This document shows positions 9,412-20,108 of a DNA stretch of 64,000 nucleotides, in pieces. The notes beneath the pieces are model-generated. The model made no database searches. It saw nothing but the letters and a program-made list of their open reading frames with translations, and had not been told where the DNA came from. Origin of the DNA: Nematopogon swammerdamellus. Lineage: Eukaryota > Arthropoda > Insecta > Lepidoptera > Adelidae. Numbering within the stretch: position 1 is the stretch's first letter; each line of letters opens with the position of its first letter. The DNA lies in the NCBI GenBank assembly GCA_946902875.1, contig OX336338.1:6873971-6937970 (forward strand), in the 5' to 3' direction. The translations under genes and the position numbers were made by a program.

Positions 9412-9615
9412 AATTTACTTACTTTCATAGAGACAACATTTCTAAAGATTGCCTTAACGCATTTTCGCCTTCGGCCTGGTCTTTAGTTACTTTATTCGAG
9501 AAGGTTTATCGTTTACCTGAACGCAGTTCGGCCTTCCGCCTGGTCCTTAGTTGCTTAATTTCTTCTTTTGAAATACAAATTTCACACGAGCGAAGCCGCA
9601 GGCAGAATCTATACT
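9412..9615 (+). repeat. Family D minisatellite with Helitron-like 3' end
   Basis: Two to three units of 'cgccttcggcctggtc' / 'gagaaggtttatcgtttacc' lead to 'cacgagcgaagccgcaggca'. It has the same layout as 13370-13690 and 43165-43682. Confidence 0.5.
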
Positions 9616-9894
9616 GGTCATATACACCGGTCATGTTCAGTTATCCACGCAGACGAAGTCGCGGGCAAGTAAATAATAAAAACTATGGTTTCTGCATTGA
9701 AATCCATCACCCTGGAATTCAACACTGCGAAGAATCTGAAGTCAAGCCGATTTGAAATAGTCTCGCCAGGTATCCATTGATAACTGACCATAATACTAGT
9801 CAAATTTGGAGCTGGAAAGCATTATAATATACCTACTAACACTAGAATTTTTTTCCTATTAAATATTTAATATACCTACTTTAGATTTAATTTA

Positions 9895-10125
9895 TCTGTA
9901 AGTATTGTATATTTTTCTAATAAAAATAAATTTAAAGCGAGTACGTGCTTAGTACTAACATATAAACATAAAATATCTGTATTATGTCTTCTCCAAAATG
10001 TATCTAATATTATTTTAATTGTAGTGAAATAAACATTTGTGAGGATATGGCTGAAGGCCGGGAGGAATGGATGAAAATTGGAGAGTGGTATGTCCAGCAG
10101 TGGACGCATACACGCTGACTGACTG
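9895..10125 (+). repeat. SINE tail fragment and RTE tail fragment
   Basis: 9930-9990 ('aaagcgagtacgtgctta', 'actaacatataaacataaaa') matches the 3' part of the tRNA-headed SINE at 56535-56705. 10040-10125 is the last 25 or so codons of the RTE family ending in 'cacgctgactgactga'. Confidence 0.5.
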
Positions 10126-10129
10126 AGTA

Positions 10130-11400
10130 TGTCTATCAGTTTAGAAAAAAAAAATGTGGAGATTTTTAGGTATCTCAGTAAAACGGTTTAAATGAGGCGC
10201 TTTTCTCCTCATTTCCTGTTTATACTGCCATTTCCTCTTGCAAATGCGTCTGTCATTTCCTTCTAAACAGCACAACAATAAACTCCTCATTTGGCGTCAA
10301 CATCCCGTGCATCCAACAGCAGGCTAGAGCAAGGGGAAACGGGCCAGGGAATATTCACTAACGACGCGTAATATACAGCTTGTCCCAAATATATTTTTAT
10401 TTATTAAAACAAAATCCATCCATCCATATATTTTGGGAGTACTTACGTCCTTATGTACAAAATACATTTGAATTGTGAAATTTGTTTATGAATATTAAAA
10501 AAAATTACACTAAATTTGTTGCCTATTTTGTCCTAATTTGTCCTCCTGAAATTATATCCTGCTGTTTATCTAATAATGCTCAGGACGCACCTATACTTTG
10601 ATGCAAGTGCGATTGTATGATTAGCGGCAGCTTTAAACAATTTTATGATCGCTTATGGAAATCACTCAAGAGTTAGCAGTTTTACTTTCTCGTTATTTCT
10701 ATTACTTTCACCAAAATTTCCTTTGGGATGTACAAGTAGGAACATAAATACATACTTACGTTCAAATTGCGTTTCAAAATATGTAATTATTTCTGTAATT
10801 ATTTAGCAAATTCCTAGAGCAAGCCCGTAATGTTATCAATCCTTCTTTACACGAACAGTGGTAATAGTATCTAGTACATATTATAATGGGGACGTAGGTT
10901 GTATATATAGAAGCGTGCTTTATTACAATGCTATTTCATTTTATTAAATTTTTACACTAATTATATTTTCACCTCAGTGAAGAACAATATCAAGTTACCT
11001 GCGCGTTGTGAGGCTTACCTGTAATGAAGGTAAATTAACATTGTTACAAATTCAAAAATAAAGTTATTCTGTAAAACATTAATATGACTTAATATAGAAG
11101 TCGGGTCAGTAAACTTCAATATATTTTCTCTAAAAAAAATCACGCTCTAAAAAGTATGAAACAAGAAAATATTCTCATCTGAAATAGTTACGTACAAACT
11201 ATTCAATATTTATCGTTTATTAAATGAACAACTTACCGTAATATATTTTAATGTATTTAATATTATATATTCCTAGTGATGTTCAGAGGATGGCCGTGGT
11301 CAATCAAGACGCTTCCAACGATTTGTCAAATTGTGATAAGTACCTAGTTTAGAAGTTATGAGGGAACAGATGAACATACATACATACCGGTCAAAATCAT
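10130..11400. other. AT-rich intron sequence, nothing recognised
   Basis: No long open frame, no repeat family shared within the window and no splice-flanked receptor peptide. This is one of the few stretches that looks single-copy. Confidence 0.45.
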
Positions 11401-11404
11401 AACC

Positions 11405-11885
11405 CTCCTTATTGCTTCGCCGTAAGTATTATTCGGGTAAAAAATTCACAGATTTCGTGCCTCACACGACTATCGAGCACATTGGAAATAAATTTACGGA
11501 ATTCGAAAAAAATCTCGTTCTGACTTTTTGCCTTTTTTCAAAAAGGTTAGTCTACAGAGCAAACCCTTAACCTGATCGTCTTTGTTTAAGCTCAAATTGT
11601 ATTTTTTGATACCATTCTTCGTTTCCAAAATATCGAGCGCCAAAATAAAAATTCGGAAAAGAATTGGATTTTTTTTTTCACTATTTCGGCCATAATTTTT
11701 TTCCTTTTTGACTTTCTCGAATAACTCTTTTTGCACCTTACAGCTCTCATGAATACGCGTCTTTTGAACCTTTTTTGAATATCATATCTTCACAACTCTC
11801 CGAGATATAAGGGGATCGCACTTTTTCGTGAAATCTGAGCCTACACTAGAGCGAACGAAAAGACATTTCCAATGTCCAAAAATAT
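11405..11885. repeat. Interspersed repeat family E, copy 1
   Basis: Its distal part ('atacgcgtcttttga' ... 'gaaaagacatttccaatgtc') recurs at 57890-58250. The 80-codon minus-strand frame inside it is lysine-rich and unlike known proteins. Class unknown. Confidence 0.5.
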
Positions 11886-11934
11886 TCGTATATTCAAATG
11901 ATACCTACATTCCACTAGCTGGAAAATCCTTGGT

Positions 11935-12180
11935 AGTAAACTGCTTAACTGTGTGAAGTCCACGAAATGTATAAACTCCTTGTTCGTATTCGCCAAGCCC
12001 GCCACACTCTCACGGAAGACGGAACAACCCTTGGCATTCTAAATAGTTCTTCGAACTGCAAGAATTTTGTAAATCTTTCTCGTGTGGAACTGCTAAGGTT
12101 GCAAATATCAATTTGGTTTCTTTCCATACTCTTATAATGTAAACACCTTCAAATCGCAGGACGGGTCTTTCCTCCGGAGA
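11935..12180 (+). repeat. Decayed LINE reverse-transcriptase C-terminus
   Basis: Similar in order to the fragment at 21895-22225: 'attcgccaagcccgccacac', 'agttcttcgaactgcaagaa', then 'aaatctttctcgtgtggaac'. It represents the region just before the stop codon of a CR1/Jockey-like ORF2, with substitutions and no intact frame. Confidence 0.5.
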
Positions 12181-12189
12181 CTCGAGTCT

Positions 12190-12450
12190 GCCTACATGCT
12201 AGTCCTTGAGTCCGCTCGAGTAGGTGAGCGTGAAATTGGAATTGCCTGAGACTCTAAACTTCAAGTTGGTTTTAGGTTTCTATAAATGCAATAGATGACA
12301 ACTATGTGAAATTATTGACGTCACTTCGATTCAGTATTTTACAATTATTCGTGCGGAGGCCAAAATAAAAGTGACAGTCGGTTCTCGCGCAATGAACTCT
12401 CCGTATCGCAAACCTATTAAACAACAATTTCTTCAAAATACTAAACTTTA
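12190..12450. other. No gene seen
   Basis: Mixed sequence between two repeats, with no coding or repeat signature. Confidence 0.3.
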
Positions 12451-12451
12451 G

Positions 12452-12612
12452 CAGGTGGGTCTTCGCGCCTTACTTGCTGCTTGATAGCAATCTTGTCCGA
12501 ATGCATTTCTAAACGTGGTGGTCGATGTTGTGCTGTAATTAACAAGAGCACTTGCAGCACTACACCGATTGCTCTGCTTACCCCGATTGTCGGAATACAG
12601 CATGTGGTATGT
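12452..12612 (-). repeat. Family B repeat, 5' half, reversed
   Basis: Contains 'gtgctgtaattaacaagagc', 'caccgattgctctgcttacc' and 'tgtcggaatacagcatgtgg', the reverse complement of the family B left half. Confidence 0.65.
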
Positions 12613-12614
12613 AA

Positions 12615-13365
12615 GTACTAAACTTCACAATATTAATTATACTTTTTTCATCAATGTTGACGGTATGACATATTAACTAAAATTGTACAAACAAATTTGC
12701 AATTTGTTTTTCTACTTTATGAATAAATGGGTTGGGATCAAATACATTCAAACCACTACTAGATCGGAAAAGGCGAACAAAATGGTAATCTACTACTTGT
12801 TACCTAGGTTATTAACTAACAATGTTTTAAATAGATGACTTGCTTATTCATGTTTGCATTGAGCGTCATCGACGATAAAGTGAAACAGTGAACGCAGTAG
12901 GTAAGCATAATAATGTATTCGTTCGTAGCGGAAGTATTAAAGGGAACTGGTGGATTTCTATATTTATTTCTGCCGAGTTTTACGTCCATTAAGCTTGCAA
13001 AACGTTTCCTTTCTTAGATTGCATCGCTGCTCTCTCGAACATAAAAAGGGTTAATCGCGAGCGTTCACGGCAAATTGTACCCGCGGCCAAGGCGGAAAGC
13101 TCCGGCGAAAATCGAAACTAGAGCCGGATTCAGTGTCGGCTACAAACAGTAGGTAGAGTTTAATATTTGAAAGGGACTCGTGGATAACAATTTAATTGCA
13201 CCAATTAATTGTACAAACTGTAAAGCTCCTTTAAATATTTTGTTTGATACTAACATACTGCATAAAACAATACACAGTTATTGCAAAAAAGCACAAAATA
13301 TACACTTAGAAAGTTTTGTATAAAAATATCTATACATATAATAAAATAATAAAGACAAAAGAAAA
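12615..13365. other. AT-rich intron sequence, nothing recognised
   Basis: Low-complexity AT-rich DNA with one GC-richer spot at 13070-13130. No repeat family match and no peptide of interest. Confidence 0.4.
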
Positions 13366-13369
13366 TAAC

Positions 13370-13695
13370 AAAGCTCGGCCTTGGGCCTCGCCCTTAGTTA
13401 ATTACTTTCTTCGAGAAGGTTTACCTATTGTTTTCCTGAACGTAGCCCGGCCTTATACTTACTAAGGCAGGTACCTTGGCAAGGCAGACCTTGCCCTTAC
13501 TTACTTAGTTTCTTCGAGAACAATATCATTTACCTGAACGGAGCTCGGCCTTCGGCCTCGCCCTTAATTACTTGCTTTATTCGAGAATGTTTATCATTTA
13601 CCTGAACGCAGCTCGGCCTTATACTTACTAAGTCAGGTACTTTATTTATTTTTAAATACAAATTTCAAGCCGCGGGCAAAAGCTAGTCATGAAAT
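13370..13695 (+). repeat. Family D minisatellite array with Helitron-like end
   Basis: Four to five degenerate units of 70-120 bp, each with a palindromic core 'ctcggccttcggcctcgccc' followed by 'gagaa..tttatc.tttacctgaacg'. The array ends in 'caagccgcgggcaaaagcta' and gt. The palindromic cores can each form a hairpin. Confidence 0.6.
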
Positions 13696-13755
13696 AACAG
13701 CATATTACAGACTATACAAAAATGTTTTCGAAATCGAGGGTAGGTAAATCAATCA

Positions 13756-14115
13756 TCAATACTAATAATAAATCTGTAAGGGATGGTCATGGAGTAAGTT
13801 ACTTTGTTTTATGAGATATTGCGTTTGTGAACTCTATGTAAGTATGATACTAAAACTAAATTGACAATTTTTAGAAATATTTTCTGTATGTATGTATGTT
13901 CCTCCATAACTCTTAAACCGATCATCCGAATTCGATGAAACTTAGTACAAGCACATTTAACTATACGCGACATAGGATAGGCTTACGCTAAGATGTAGCT
14001 CTCATGCAAGACGAATTGTTTCGCGCGCCGAAATAAAGGTAAAGTAGCGGGCTTACTTACTTTCTTCTATTTAAATACGAATTTCACGCGAGCGAAGCCG
14101 CGGGCTAAAGCTATA
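13756..14115 (+). mobile_element. Helitron-like non-autonomous element H1, copy 1
   Basis: Starts with TC after an A ('tcaatactaataataaatct'). It contains 'ttctgtatgtatgtatgttc' and 'aaaccgatcatccgaattcg' and ends in a short hairpin 'gcgagcgaagccgcgggc' followed by ctatag. Two further copies with the same start and end are at 26809-27177 and 48235-48589. TC start, hairpin and CTAG-like end without target duplication fit Helitrons; no Rep/Hel gene is present in the copy. Confidence 0.65.
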
Positions 14116-14139
14116 GTAAATATAGGTAGTATTTCACCA

Positions 14140-14550
14140 ATTTTGCGTGCGAATTCAGGCTCCTCTGTCCAAACGCGCTGCAACACTAACTCGTGCGCTT
14201 TGTACCACTCCACGAATTTATGTTTCACTTCACAGACAAAAATATGGTGCGGCGTGAAGCGAAACAATAGAGCTAGCGGCGCGGCGGCGGCAGCAGCAGC
14301 GGGGGGGGGGGGGGGGGGGGGGGGGCCGAGGTCGGGGGGCGGGGGGAGGGCGGGGGGGGGGGGCGGTGCGGGCAAGAGCGCGCGCCGCGGCCGCCACCGC
14401 CGCAGAGTGAGTGGACGCGCCGAGCCGAGTCGAGAGTGCAAAACATTGAATTTCTCCATGACATTTTTATAAATGGGCCTGCAGGAGACACACATTTGAT
14501 TTAATAGCGACACCAGTTCGCCCCATAACGCTCCCATAGCGGCAACATTA
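14140..14550. other. CpG-rich patch with 25-bp and 12-bp poly-G runs
   Basis: G runs occur at 14301-14325 and 14352-14363 inside a CGG-rich stretch. Minus-strand reading gives a 156-codon open frame with a Pro/Ala-rich middle produced by the G runs. On either side are less biased peptides (for example HKFVEWYKAHELVLQRVW), but there is no known domain and no splice evidence. It could be a regulatory island or an unrecognised exon of another transcript; I cannot decide. Confidence 0.35.
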
Positions 14551-15104
14551 AATTCCTGGCTTTGTTTTAGTGCTCTTAATTTAACACGATCTAGCTCGAT
14601 AGCCCCGAAGAGTAGGTAAGTTTCTCAAGAGAGCTGACTAAGAAAGTTCCAATACTTTGCAGGTTTCTTGGTTTATGATATGGCCATTTCGTCAGTGAAA
14701 ACTTGCGTAAGATGCCGTGAACTTTGAGGGCCAAAATTCTTCAGGTATAGCTACTCTGGTTAACAGATCTTCACTTCATATCATAACCCATAAGGCAGAT
14801 ATGTAATTCTATTTCGTATGTTAGATACTTAAATTAATTACATGGATGGGGTTTGAAGAAAAATGATTTTCAAAGTTAGATAATAGGTATAACGCCTGAC
14901 TGTCGTCATGTTGAATTCTATATATTCTATGCCATACAACCATAGAAACCTACAACACAGGAGTGCGCGCGAGTGAGACGAATCTAACGACACCTCTTAT
15001 GTTAAATTCATCAAGCCTTTTAGGCTGTAGGGCGGGACACAAAAATATACATACATACATACATACATATGTATGGTTTTTATTTAACTATCTATATATC
15101 TATA
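14551..15104. other. No gene seen; short (catа)-type microsatellite at its end
   Basis: Ordinary AT-rich sequence. A short 'acatacatacatacata' stretch lies near 15048-15068. Nothing else recognised. Confidence 0.35.
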
Positions 15105-15838
15105 TATGGATTCTCACGCTCAACTCTTGCTACTACCTACTCACATTTCACTATATTAAACGAGTCTCAAACATCCAAAGGTTGACTGTAAGAAATCTCT
15201 GTAAGGGATAAGTCCGCCTTTGTATCTTTTGTAAATGTTCTAATGTACTTGTCAGTCAGTCAGTCAGTCAGCGTGTAAGCGTCTACTGCTGGACACAGGC
15301 CTCTCCAATTTTCCTCCAGTCCTCCCGGCCTTCAGCGATACGGAACCACTGATTTCCGCCGGCGTACTTGATGTCGTCGTCCCACCTGGCGGGTGGTCTT
15401 CCCACACTCCGTTTTCCTGTCCACGGCCGCCAGTGTAGGACACGGTTACTCCAACGGTCATCGTCTCTTCGGCTAACGTGTCCAGCCCACTGCCACTTGA
15501 GCTTAGCCACCCGGTGTCCAATATCGACTACTTTGGTGCGTCGGCGGATTGCCTCGTTACGCATGGTGCGTAACGAGGCAATCCGCCGATCCACGTAGCG
15601 ATATTCCCAGCATGGCTCGCTCCATTGCTCGCTGGGCACCTTTCAACCTTTGGACAACAGCGACCGTCAGAAGAGTCCACGTTTCACACCCGTGGGAGGA
15701 CACACTGGTCATATATACGGGTCGTTAAATTTTGCGGAAGGTCAGACTTCAGGACGAATTTTAGTTTTCTAATGTACTTATTACTGTTTAATGTTTATTG
15801 GAGCAACAAACCATTTTCTATCTATCTATCTATCTACA
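15105..15838 (+). repeat. LINE 3' end with (TCTA)n tail, copy 3, split by an RTE insertion
   Basis: 15105-15250 and 15767-15838 together rebuild the family seen at 3360-3577, ending in 'ttctatctatctatctatct'. The break lies within 'ttctaatgtactt', which is duplicated on both sides of the inserted RTE copy. Confidence 0.75.
15251..15766 (-). mobile_element. RTE-type LINE 3' end, inverted, with exact 13-bp target duplication
   Basis: The tail (gtca)n is at the left end because the element reads on the minus strand. It encodes RRRTKVVDIGHRVAKLKWQW, GRPPARWDDDI and EGREDWRKIGEACVQQ. The 13 bases ttctaatgtactt flank it exactly (15238-15250 and 15767-15779). At 15541-15592 about 24 bp of coding sequence are duplicated head-to-head, making a palindrome that destroys the frame. 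The insertion ends only 174 bp before a receptor exon. Confidence 0.85.
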
Positions 15839-15940
15839 TACGAAAAACAAACCGAAAAGCAGCCGAGTAAAAATCTTTGTTATCAGCACAGAAAACCACT
15901 AGAGGGGCGATTTTATCATTGAGAATTTAATCATTCGCAG

Positions 15941-16093
15941 GTGCCGTGTTCGACCAAAACACGGAGGAGATACAAAACGCGTTCAAGTTCGCCATGCTCC
16001 AGCACAACCAGAACTTGAGCCTCAAGCGCTTCGAGCTGCAAGCCTACGTCGACGTCATCAACACCGCGGACGCCTTCAAGCTGTCCCGGCTGA
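15941..16093 (+). CDS. GluRIA: Ionotropic glutamate receptor exon (amino-terminal domain, first exon in window)
   Basis: This internal exon encodes part of the extracellular amino-terminal domain of an AMPA-like insect glutamate receptor. The acceptor is 'cattcgcag' (AG at 15939-15940) and the donor 'gtgagtattt' starts at 16094. The exon is 153 nt, begins with two bases finishing a Gly codon, ends with one base of an Ile codon (phase 1-1), and has no stop. The peptide reads (G)AVFDQNTEEIQNAFKFAM, then FELQAYVDVINTADAFKLSR, both hallmark blocks of the GluRIA/GluRIB family near the mature N-terminus. GC-rich codons contrast with the AT-rich flanks. It joins in frame to 35895. The signal-peptide exon lies outside the recognised sequence. 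GluRIA and GluRIB cannot be separated with so little protein. Confidence 0.92.
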
Positions 16094-16224
16094 GTGAGTA
16101 TTTGCATACCACATCCCTTAACTTAAACTAACATTTATGTTAAACTTTCCTCATCACGAATTTCTCATGAGGCGATACAGGATTCCGATATTTCTGAAAT
16201 TTTGGACAAGCACTGTCTTAGCAG

Positions 16225-16480
16225 TTACAAAGTGTTCAACAATCGGTACCAATCGGTTCTGCAGATCTTTCCTCCACAGAACTGGTAAACTCTAGAACGC
16301 TCTCCCTGTCCACATATTTCCCCCCAAGTATAGTCTCGGGTCCTACAAGAGAGGCGTGAATAGGCACCTGTCAGGCCGGCAAAGCATTCGCAACCCCCGC
16401 GTACGACAGAATGTCCATGGGGTTCGTTAGACACCTTATCGGTGGTTCGGCGCTACATGTCGCGCTTTCTATAAAAAAAA
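16225..16480 (+). repeat. 3' end of the 54-kb LINE family
   Basis: Reads 'accaatcggttctgcagatc', 'ccccccaagtatagtctcgg' and 'cacctgtcaggccggcaaag', matching the last 85 or so codons and stop of the ORF at 54150-56012. It ends in an A-rich tail after 'cgctttctataaaaaaaa'. Frame broken; a 5'-truncated copy. Confidence 0.8.
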
Positions 16481-16771
16481 GCCTAAGGTTGCACTCCGGG
16501 AGTGCCGGCAGAAGTGAAAACTTAAACATCAACGTTGAGCATTTTTTTATATTTTGGAATGGTTAGGGAATAATTTCGCACGAATTGTTTTATTTATCAG
16601 TATAAAAGTACTATCATTTATGTGGTAAAATACAATATTCATTTATTGCGCTATCGTAGACAAACAGGACAATTTATATTACATAAAAAATTTAACACTA
16701 CAGAACTATTATATAATTATTTTACATCAAAAAGTTTATTTTTCAGAAAAATCAACTTTCATCCATAATTT

Positions 16772-17076
16772 CAACGAATCTTACGCTTTTTCGATCAGGC
16801 TACGGATCTGACGCGAGTTTAACATTTTTTACCCATCTAAAAAAAGTGCCAAGCGCCGCTAAAGAAGTTTCGAATCTTAAGCTTTTTCGATCAGACTACG
16901 GATCTGAAGCGAGTTTAACATTTTTTACCCATCTAAAAAAAGTGCCAAGCGCCGCTAAAGAAGTTTCGAATCTTACGCTTTTTCGATCAGACTACGGATC
17001 TGACGCGAGATCTGATGGTAGTTTAACATTTTTTACCCACCTAAAAAAAGTGCCAAGCGCCGCTAAAGAAGTTTTC
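16772..17076 (+). repeat. Three tandem 96-bp repeats
   Basis: Three units containing 'cttttтcgatcag'-like, 'acggatctgacgcgag', 'tttaacattttttaccca' and 'gtgccaagcgccgctaaaga'. The third carries a 12-bp insertion (agatctgatggt). The unit length is 96 = 32 codons and the array is open in one + frame for 78 codons, ending after the last unit. No initiation or splicing evidence; probably the inside of a DNA element. A related motif is at 20775-20830. Confidence 0.7.
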
Positions 17077-17155
17077 ACTTAAAAAAAAAACTCGACGTAT
17101 TGGATTGCAGATAGAGCTTCTATGTCACGGTTCGCAAGGTCCAATGTTATAAGAG

Positions 17156-17273
17156 TCCGTCTCACGAAAGAAGTCCCACAGACGCGGCACTACGGTCACA
17201 GAATAGATATGCTACGGTCATACACTTCCACCTATTGCCGCGGGCGGCGGCGGGACTTCTTTCGTGAGACGAA
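17156..17273. mobile_element. Short MITE with 19-bp perfect inverted ends
   Basis: GTCTCACGAAAGAAGTCCC at the left is matched exactly by its reverse complement GGGACTTCTTTCGTGAGAC at the right, with about 75 bp between. No clear target duplication. The size and lack of coding potential fit a MITE. Confidence 0.65.
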
Positions 17274-17279
17274 GTCTAC

Positions 17280-17970
17280 AAACGTATGTAGGTAGATAAT
17301 AATATGTCAAACATAATAATTTACACTCAAAATAATGTATTTATCAAACGCAGTGTTACTTATCGTATAACACCAAACGATATGTGCATCTCTTGGGACA
17401 CGCCCCGCACAGAACTATCTACCGCGAACTATCATTAAAATTTATAATTGGCAGTTTTATCAGCGACTTCGCTCTTGCATAATGATGTAAAATCATGTTT
17501 TTATTATTTGCAAAAGCGGTGGGTCGGGATATTGAAATAACTTTAATAATAATTTAGAAACTTGGAATGTTTTTAGAATTATAGAACAATTCAAATTTAT
17601 TTAAGCCTATGTTCTTTTGTCAAAAAATTCAATTGATAGAGTTCAAAATACGTTGGTAATAGAAATCTTTTTATAATAGTATAATGTATCAATCTTCGTA
17701 TAAATAATGCATAAGGAATAAAATAACTTAACATTACTATACCTACTCACCATAATTTTTTAAAGTGATGTCTTTCAATCATACAAACATTGCATTTAGT
17801 TAAATTCTTAAAAAAAAGTCAAGGGCTTAGCTGTTTTGCTCTAAAATAATATTTATAAATGATAAAACCCAACTATGGAAATACATAGGTAACACAAAGT
17901 AAGTCGATCAAAGTAGTCGGGCGTGTAGAAGAAATCGAATAGACAAGGATCCCGCGCTCGGCATTTTAAG
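17280..17970. other. AT-rich intron sequence, nothing recognised
   Basis: No repeat match and no open frame of note. Confidence 0.4.
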
Positions 17971-17976
17971 TTATTA

Positions 17977-18364
17977 GTTTTTTTTTTATGGAACCCGGTT
18001 GGACACATCACCTACAACGTCCGTGATGTCAGCCCATAACACCGGGTGAACTAGATGCCATGTCAGTGGTTCCCCTTTTGATCGTGCCGGCTACACTGAA
18101 CTGGTCGGAAAACACAAACTATTTACATACATACCCGTTTCGACCGACGTTTCATTCAGTGCGGTGGTAGCAACCCGGGCGGGTTAAACCCTACCACCAA
18201 GTAAGATTAGGAGGGAAGAGACCTGCAGTTTTACGAGGAATCCGAACGTCGGTCAGCTTCCAACGGTCAGCGGTCACCCATCCAAGTACTGACCACAACC
18301 AGCGTTGCTTAACATTCAATAGCGACAGTTGACTGTCTGCACCACTGAGCTATCGAGGCCGACA
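17977..18364 (-). mobile_element. Full-length chimeric tRNA/5S SINE (copy 5)
   Basis: Same architecture as 4186-4582 in the same order: A box TAGCTCAGTGG (minus strand, near 18342-18352), 5S-like segment (18270-18313, with GTACTTGGATGGGTGACCGC), B-box-like GTTCGGATTCC (18238-18248), body, poly-A. Two independent full copies with the same composite head argue that the chimera is the family structure and not a local accident. Confidence 0.78.
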
Positions 18365-18489
18365 AACAAGTTTTTTTCGTAGTCGTTTCGTATTTTGAAT
18401 TTTCATAAAAAAATCTAGCCTGACACCCGAATTATCGCTTGATTATCGAGACAAATCCAACAATGTTTCATATTTATGTTGAAATCGGT

Positions 18490-19322
18490 TAAAGTAGCCT
18501 ATGTGGCAATTATTGTGGAAACTGGCATATTACGGGTATTTCCACTCTTTATTGTCATATGGTCTGCTGGTGTGGGGAAATGCGGTGGATGTGAACCGAG
18601 TACTCGCGAAGCAAAAAGCCGCATTACGGGTGTTACACGGTGTCCCAAGAAGAACCCATTGTCGGCCGTTATTTAAAGAATCAAAAATTTTAACTGTGGT
18701 GGCTCAATACATTTTGGACTGCTTGTTGTATGTACACAAACGACAGGAGCTATATGCGTCGCACTCGCAGACTCACTCGTATATTACGAGAAAGAGAGCG
18801 GACCTACGACCGGCGGCTCTCTGTCGTTTGAAACGCACCAAGCGTCACGGTGACTATGAAAAAATTAAATTATTTAATCATATAAATTTGAACACACAGC
18901 AACTGTCGCCAAACTTATTTAAAAACTACATTAAACATTTTTTAACTCTTAATCCACTTTATAATATTAATGAATTTTATTGCATACAATTTTAAATTAT
19001 ATTTAATTTAAATATTTTTAATTAAATTTACTATTATAATTTAATTTATGTGCGGGTCTGTGTGTGTGGGGATGTCTATGTATGTGTGATTGAGAATTTG
19101 ACTTTGTTCTACTGAAGATGTGTAAATTTGGAATCTACCACTAATTAATTATGTGCGATATTGCTTTTATTTTATTATTGTAATGATATTTTAATTTTGG
19201 ATTATTTTATAATTTTTTTTTAAATCTTTGACGTGTCCCATAGTGGAACAATTTTATTTATATAAAATTGTATAAACCCACTCAACGGGAAATAAACGAT
19301 TTTGACTTTTGACTTTGACTTT
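18490..19322 (+). mobile_element. LINE reverse-transcriptase C-terminus and 3' UTR
   Basis: An open frame (18501-18995) encodes LLSYGLLVWGN, KQKAALRVL and RRTHCRPLF, the post-catalytic 'thumb' region of CR1/Jockey-type reverse transcriptases. It is followed by an AT-rich 3' UTR and a short (ttgac)n tail at 19300-19322. The polymerase core (YADD) is absent, so the copy is 5'-truncated. Confidence 0.75.
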
Positions 19323-19329
19323 ATTAGGC

Positions 19330-19705
19330 GAATTCAGGAATTTCTATGAATTTTGAATGTGCTCGATGAAATTTGTTCTATTTTATGCGCCAGCTTACCA
19401 CTATGCAACCAGATATACATTAGTATGGTATAGAGGCGGTGGCCTGGGCGCTGCGTCACCTTAATTAAACTTTTTTGCTGAAGAATGAAACTTGAATGTG
19501 CGATTAGGTACCAACCTATGAATTATTTCTCGGTGAAACTCGTACAACATTCAAAGAAATTGAAATTGCGCGAGTGCCTTTGAAAGACGGGCTCACCAAA
19601 GTTAATGATAAGATATAATAATATTTCATTATATTTGTACATATTTATAATTACATTGAATTAATATAAATATGTACATAGAATAAAAAACAATGTGACA
19701 TTAAA
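19330..19705. other. No gene seen
   Basis: Single-copy-looking AT-rich DNA with no recognised coding or repeat signature. Confidence 0.35.
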
Positions 19706-19709
19706 TAAA

Positions 19710-19985
19710 TAAAATAATAATAATACACTTTATGCTACTCGTACTTAATGCGTTGCAAGGGCGGGCTTATTGCCTTAGGAAATGTCCTCCAGTCAACCCG
19801 GTGCACCTACATTTTTACATGGAATCCGAAACATGAAGCAATGGGTAAAGTATGCACGTAATTTTTTTTCAAATCCGAAAAAAATCATTGGTACACGCCG
19901 CGCCGGTTGTATTCGAACCTTGGACCTCTCGCAAGAGAAACAGACGCCCAGACCACTCGGCCACCCGCCGCCGCAAATGTTGTGT
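19710..19985 (-). mobile_element. tRNA-headed SINE
   Basis: On the minus strand the head reads GGTGGCCGAGTGGTCTGGGC (canonical A box TGGCCGAGTGG). The B box GGTTCGAATAC follows 40-45 nt later, with a class II (Leu/Ser-like) variable spacing. It then runs into a body with 'aataagcccgcccttgc' and an AT-rich 3' end. The acceptor stem is not paired, so it is a SINE and not a tRNA gene. Confidence 0.75.
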
Positions 19986-20014
19986 CTAGAGTTGAATAAA
20001 ACAAACAATGCATG

Positions 20015-20108
20015 AATGGGCACCTGTCAGGCCGGCATGGCATTCGCAACCCCCGCATACGACCGAATGTCCATGGCGCGCCCTATGTCAAGCTTACAAA
20101 AAAAAAAC
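20015..20108 (+). repeat. 3' end of the 54-kb LINE family
   Basis: 'gaatgggcacctgtcaggcc' through 'cgaatgtccatggcgc' and an A tract of 11. Only the last 25 or so codons remain. Confidence 0.75.

Noticed and set aside
14067..14537. Proline/alanine-rich protein on the minus strand
   Set aside because: The Pro/Ala tract is created by G homopolymers; overlapping frames are open on both strands. Kept only as a low-confidence finding.
19885..19985. tRNA-Leu/Ser gene on the minus strand
   Set aside because: Good internal promoter boxes, but the sequence continues into a SINE body and tail and the acceptor stem is unpaired.
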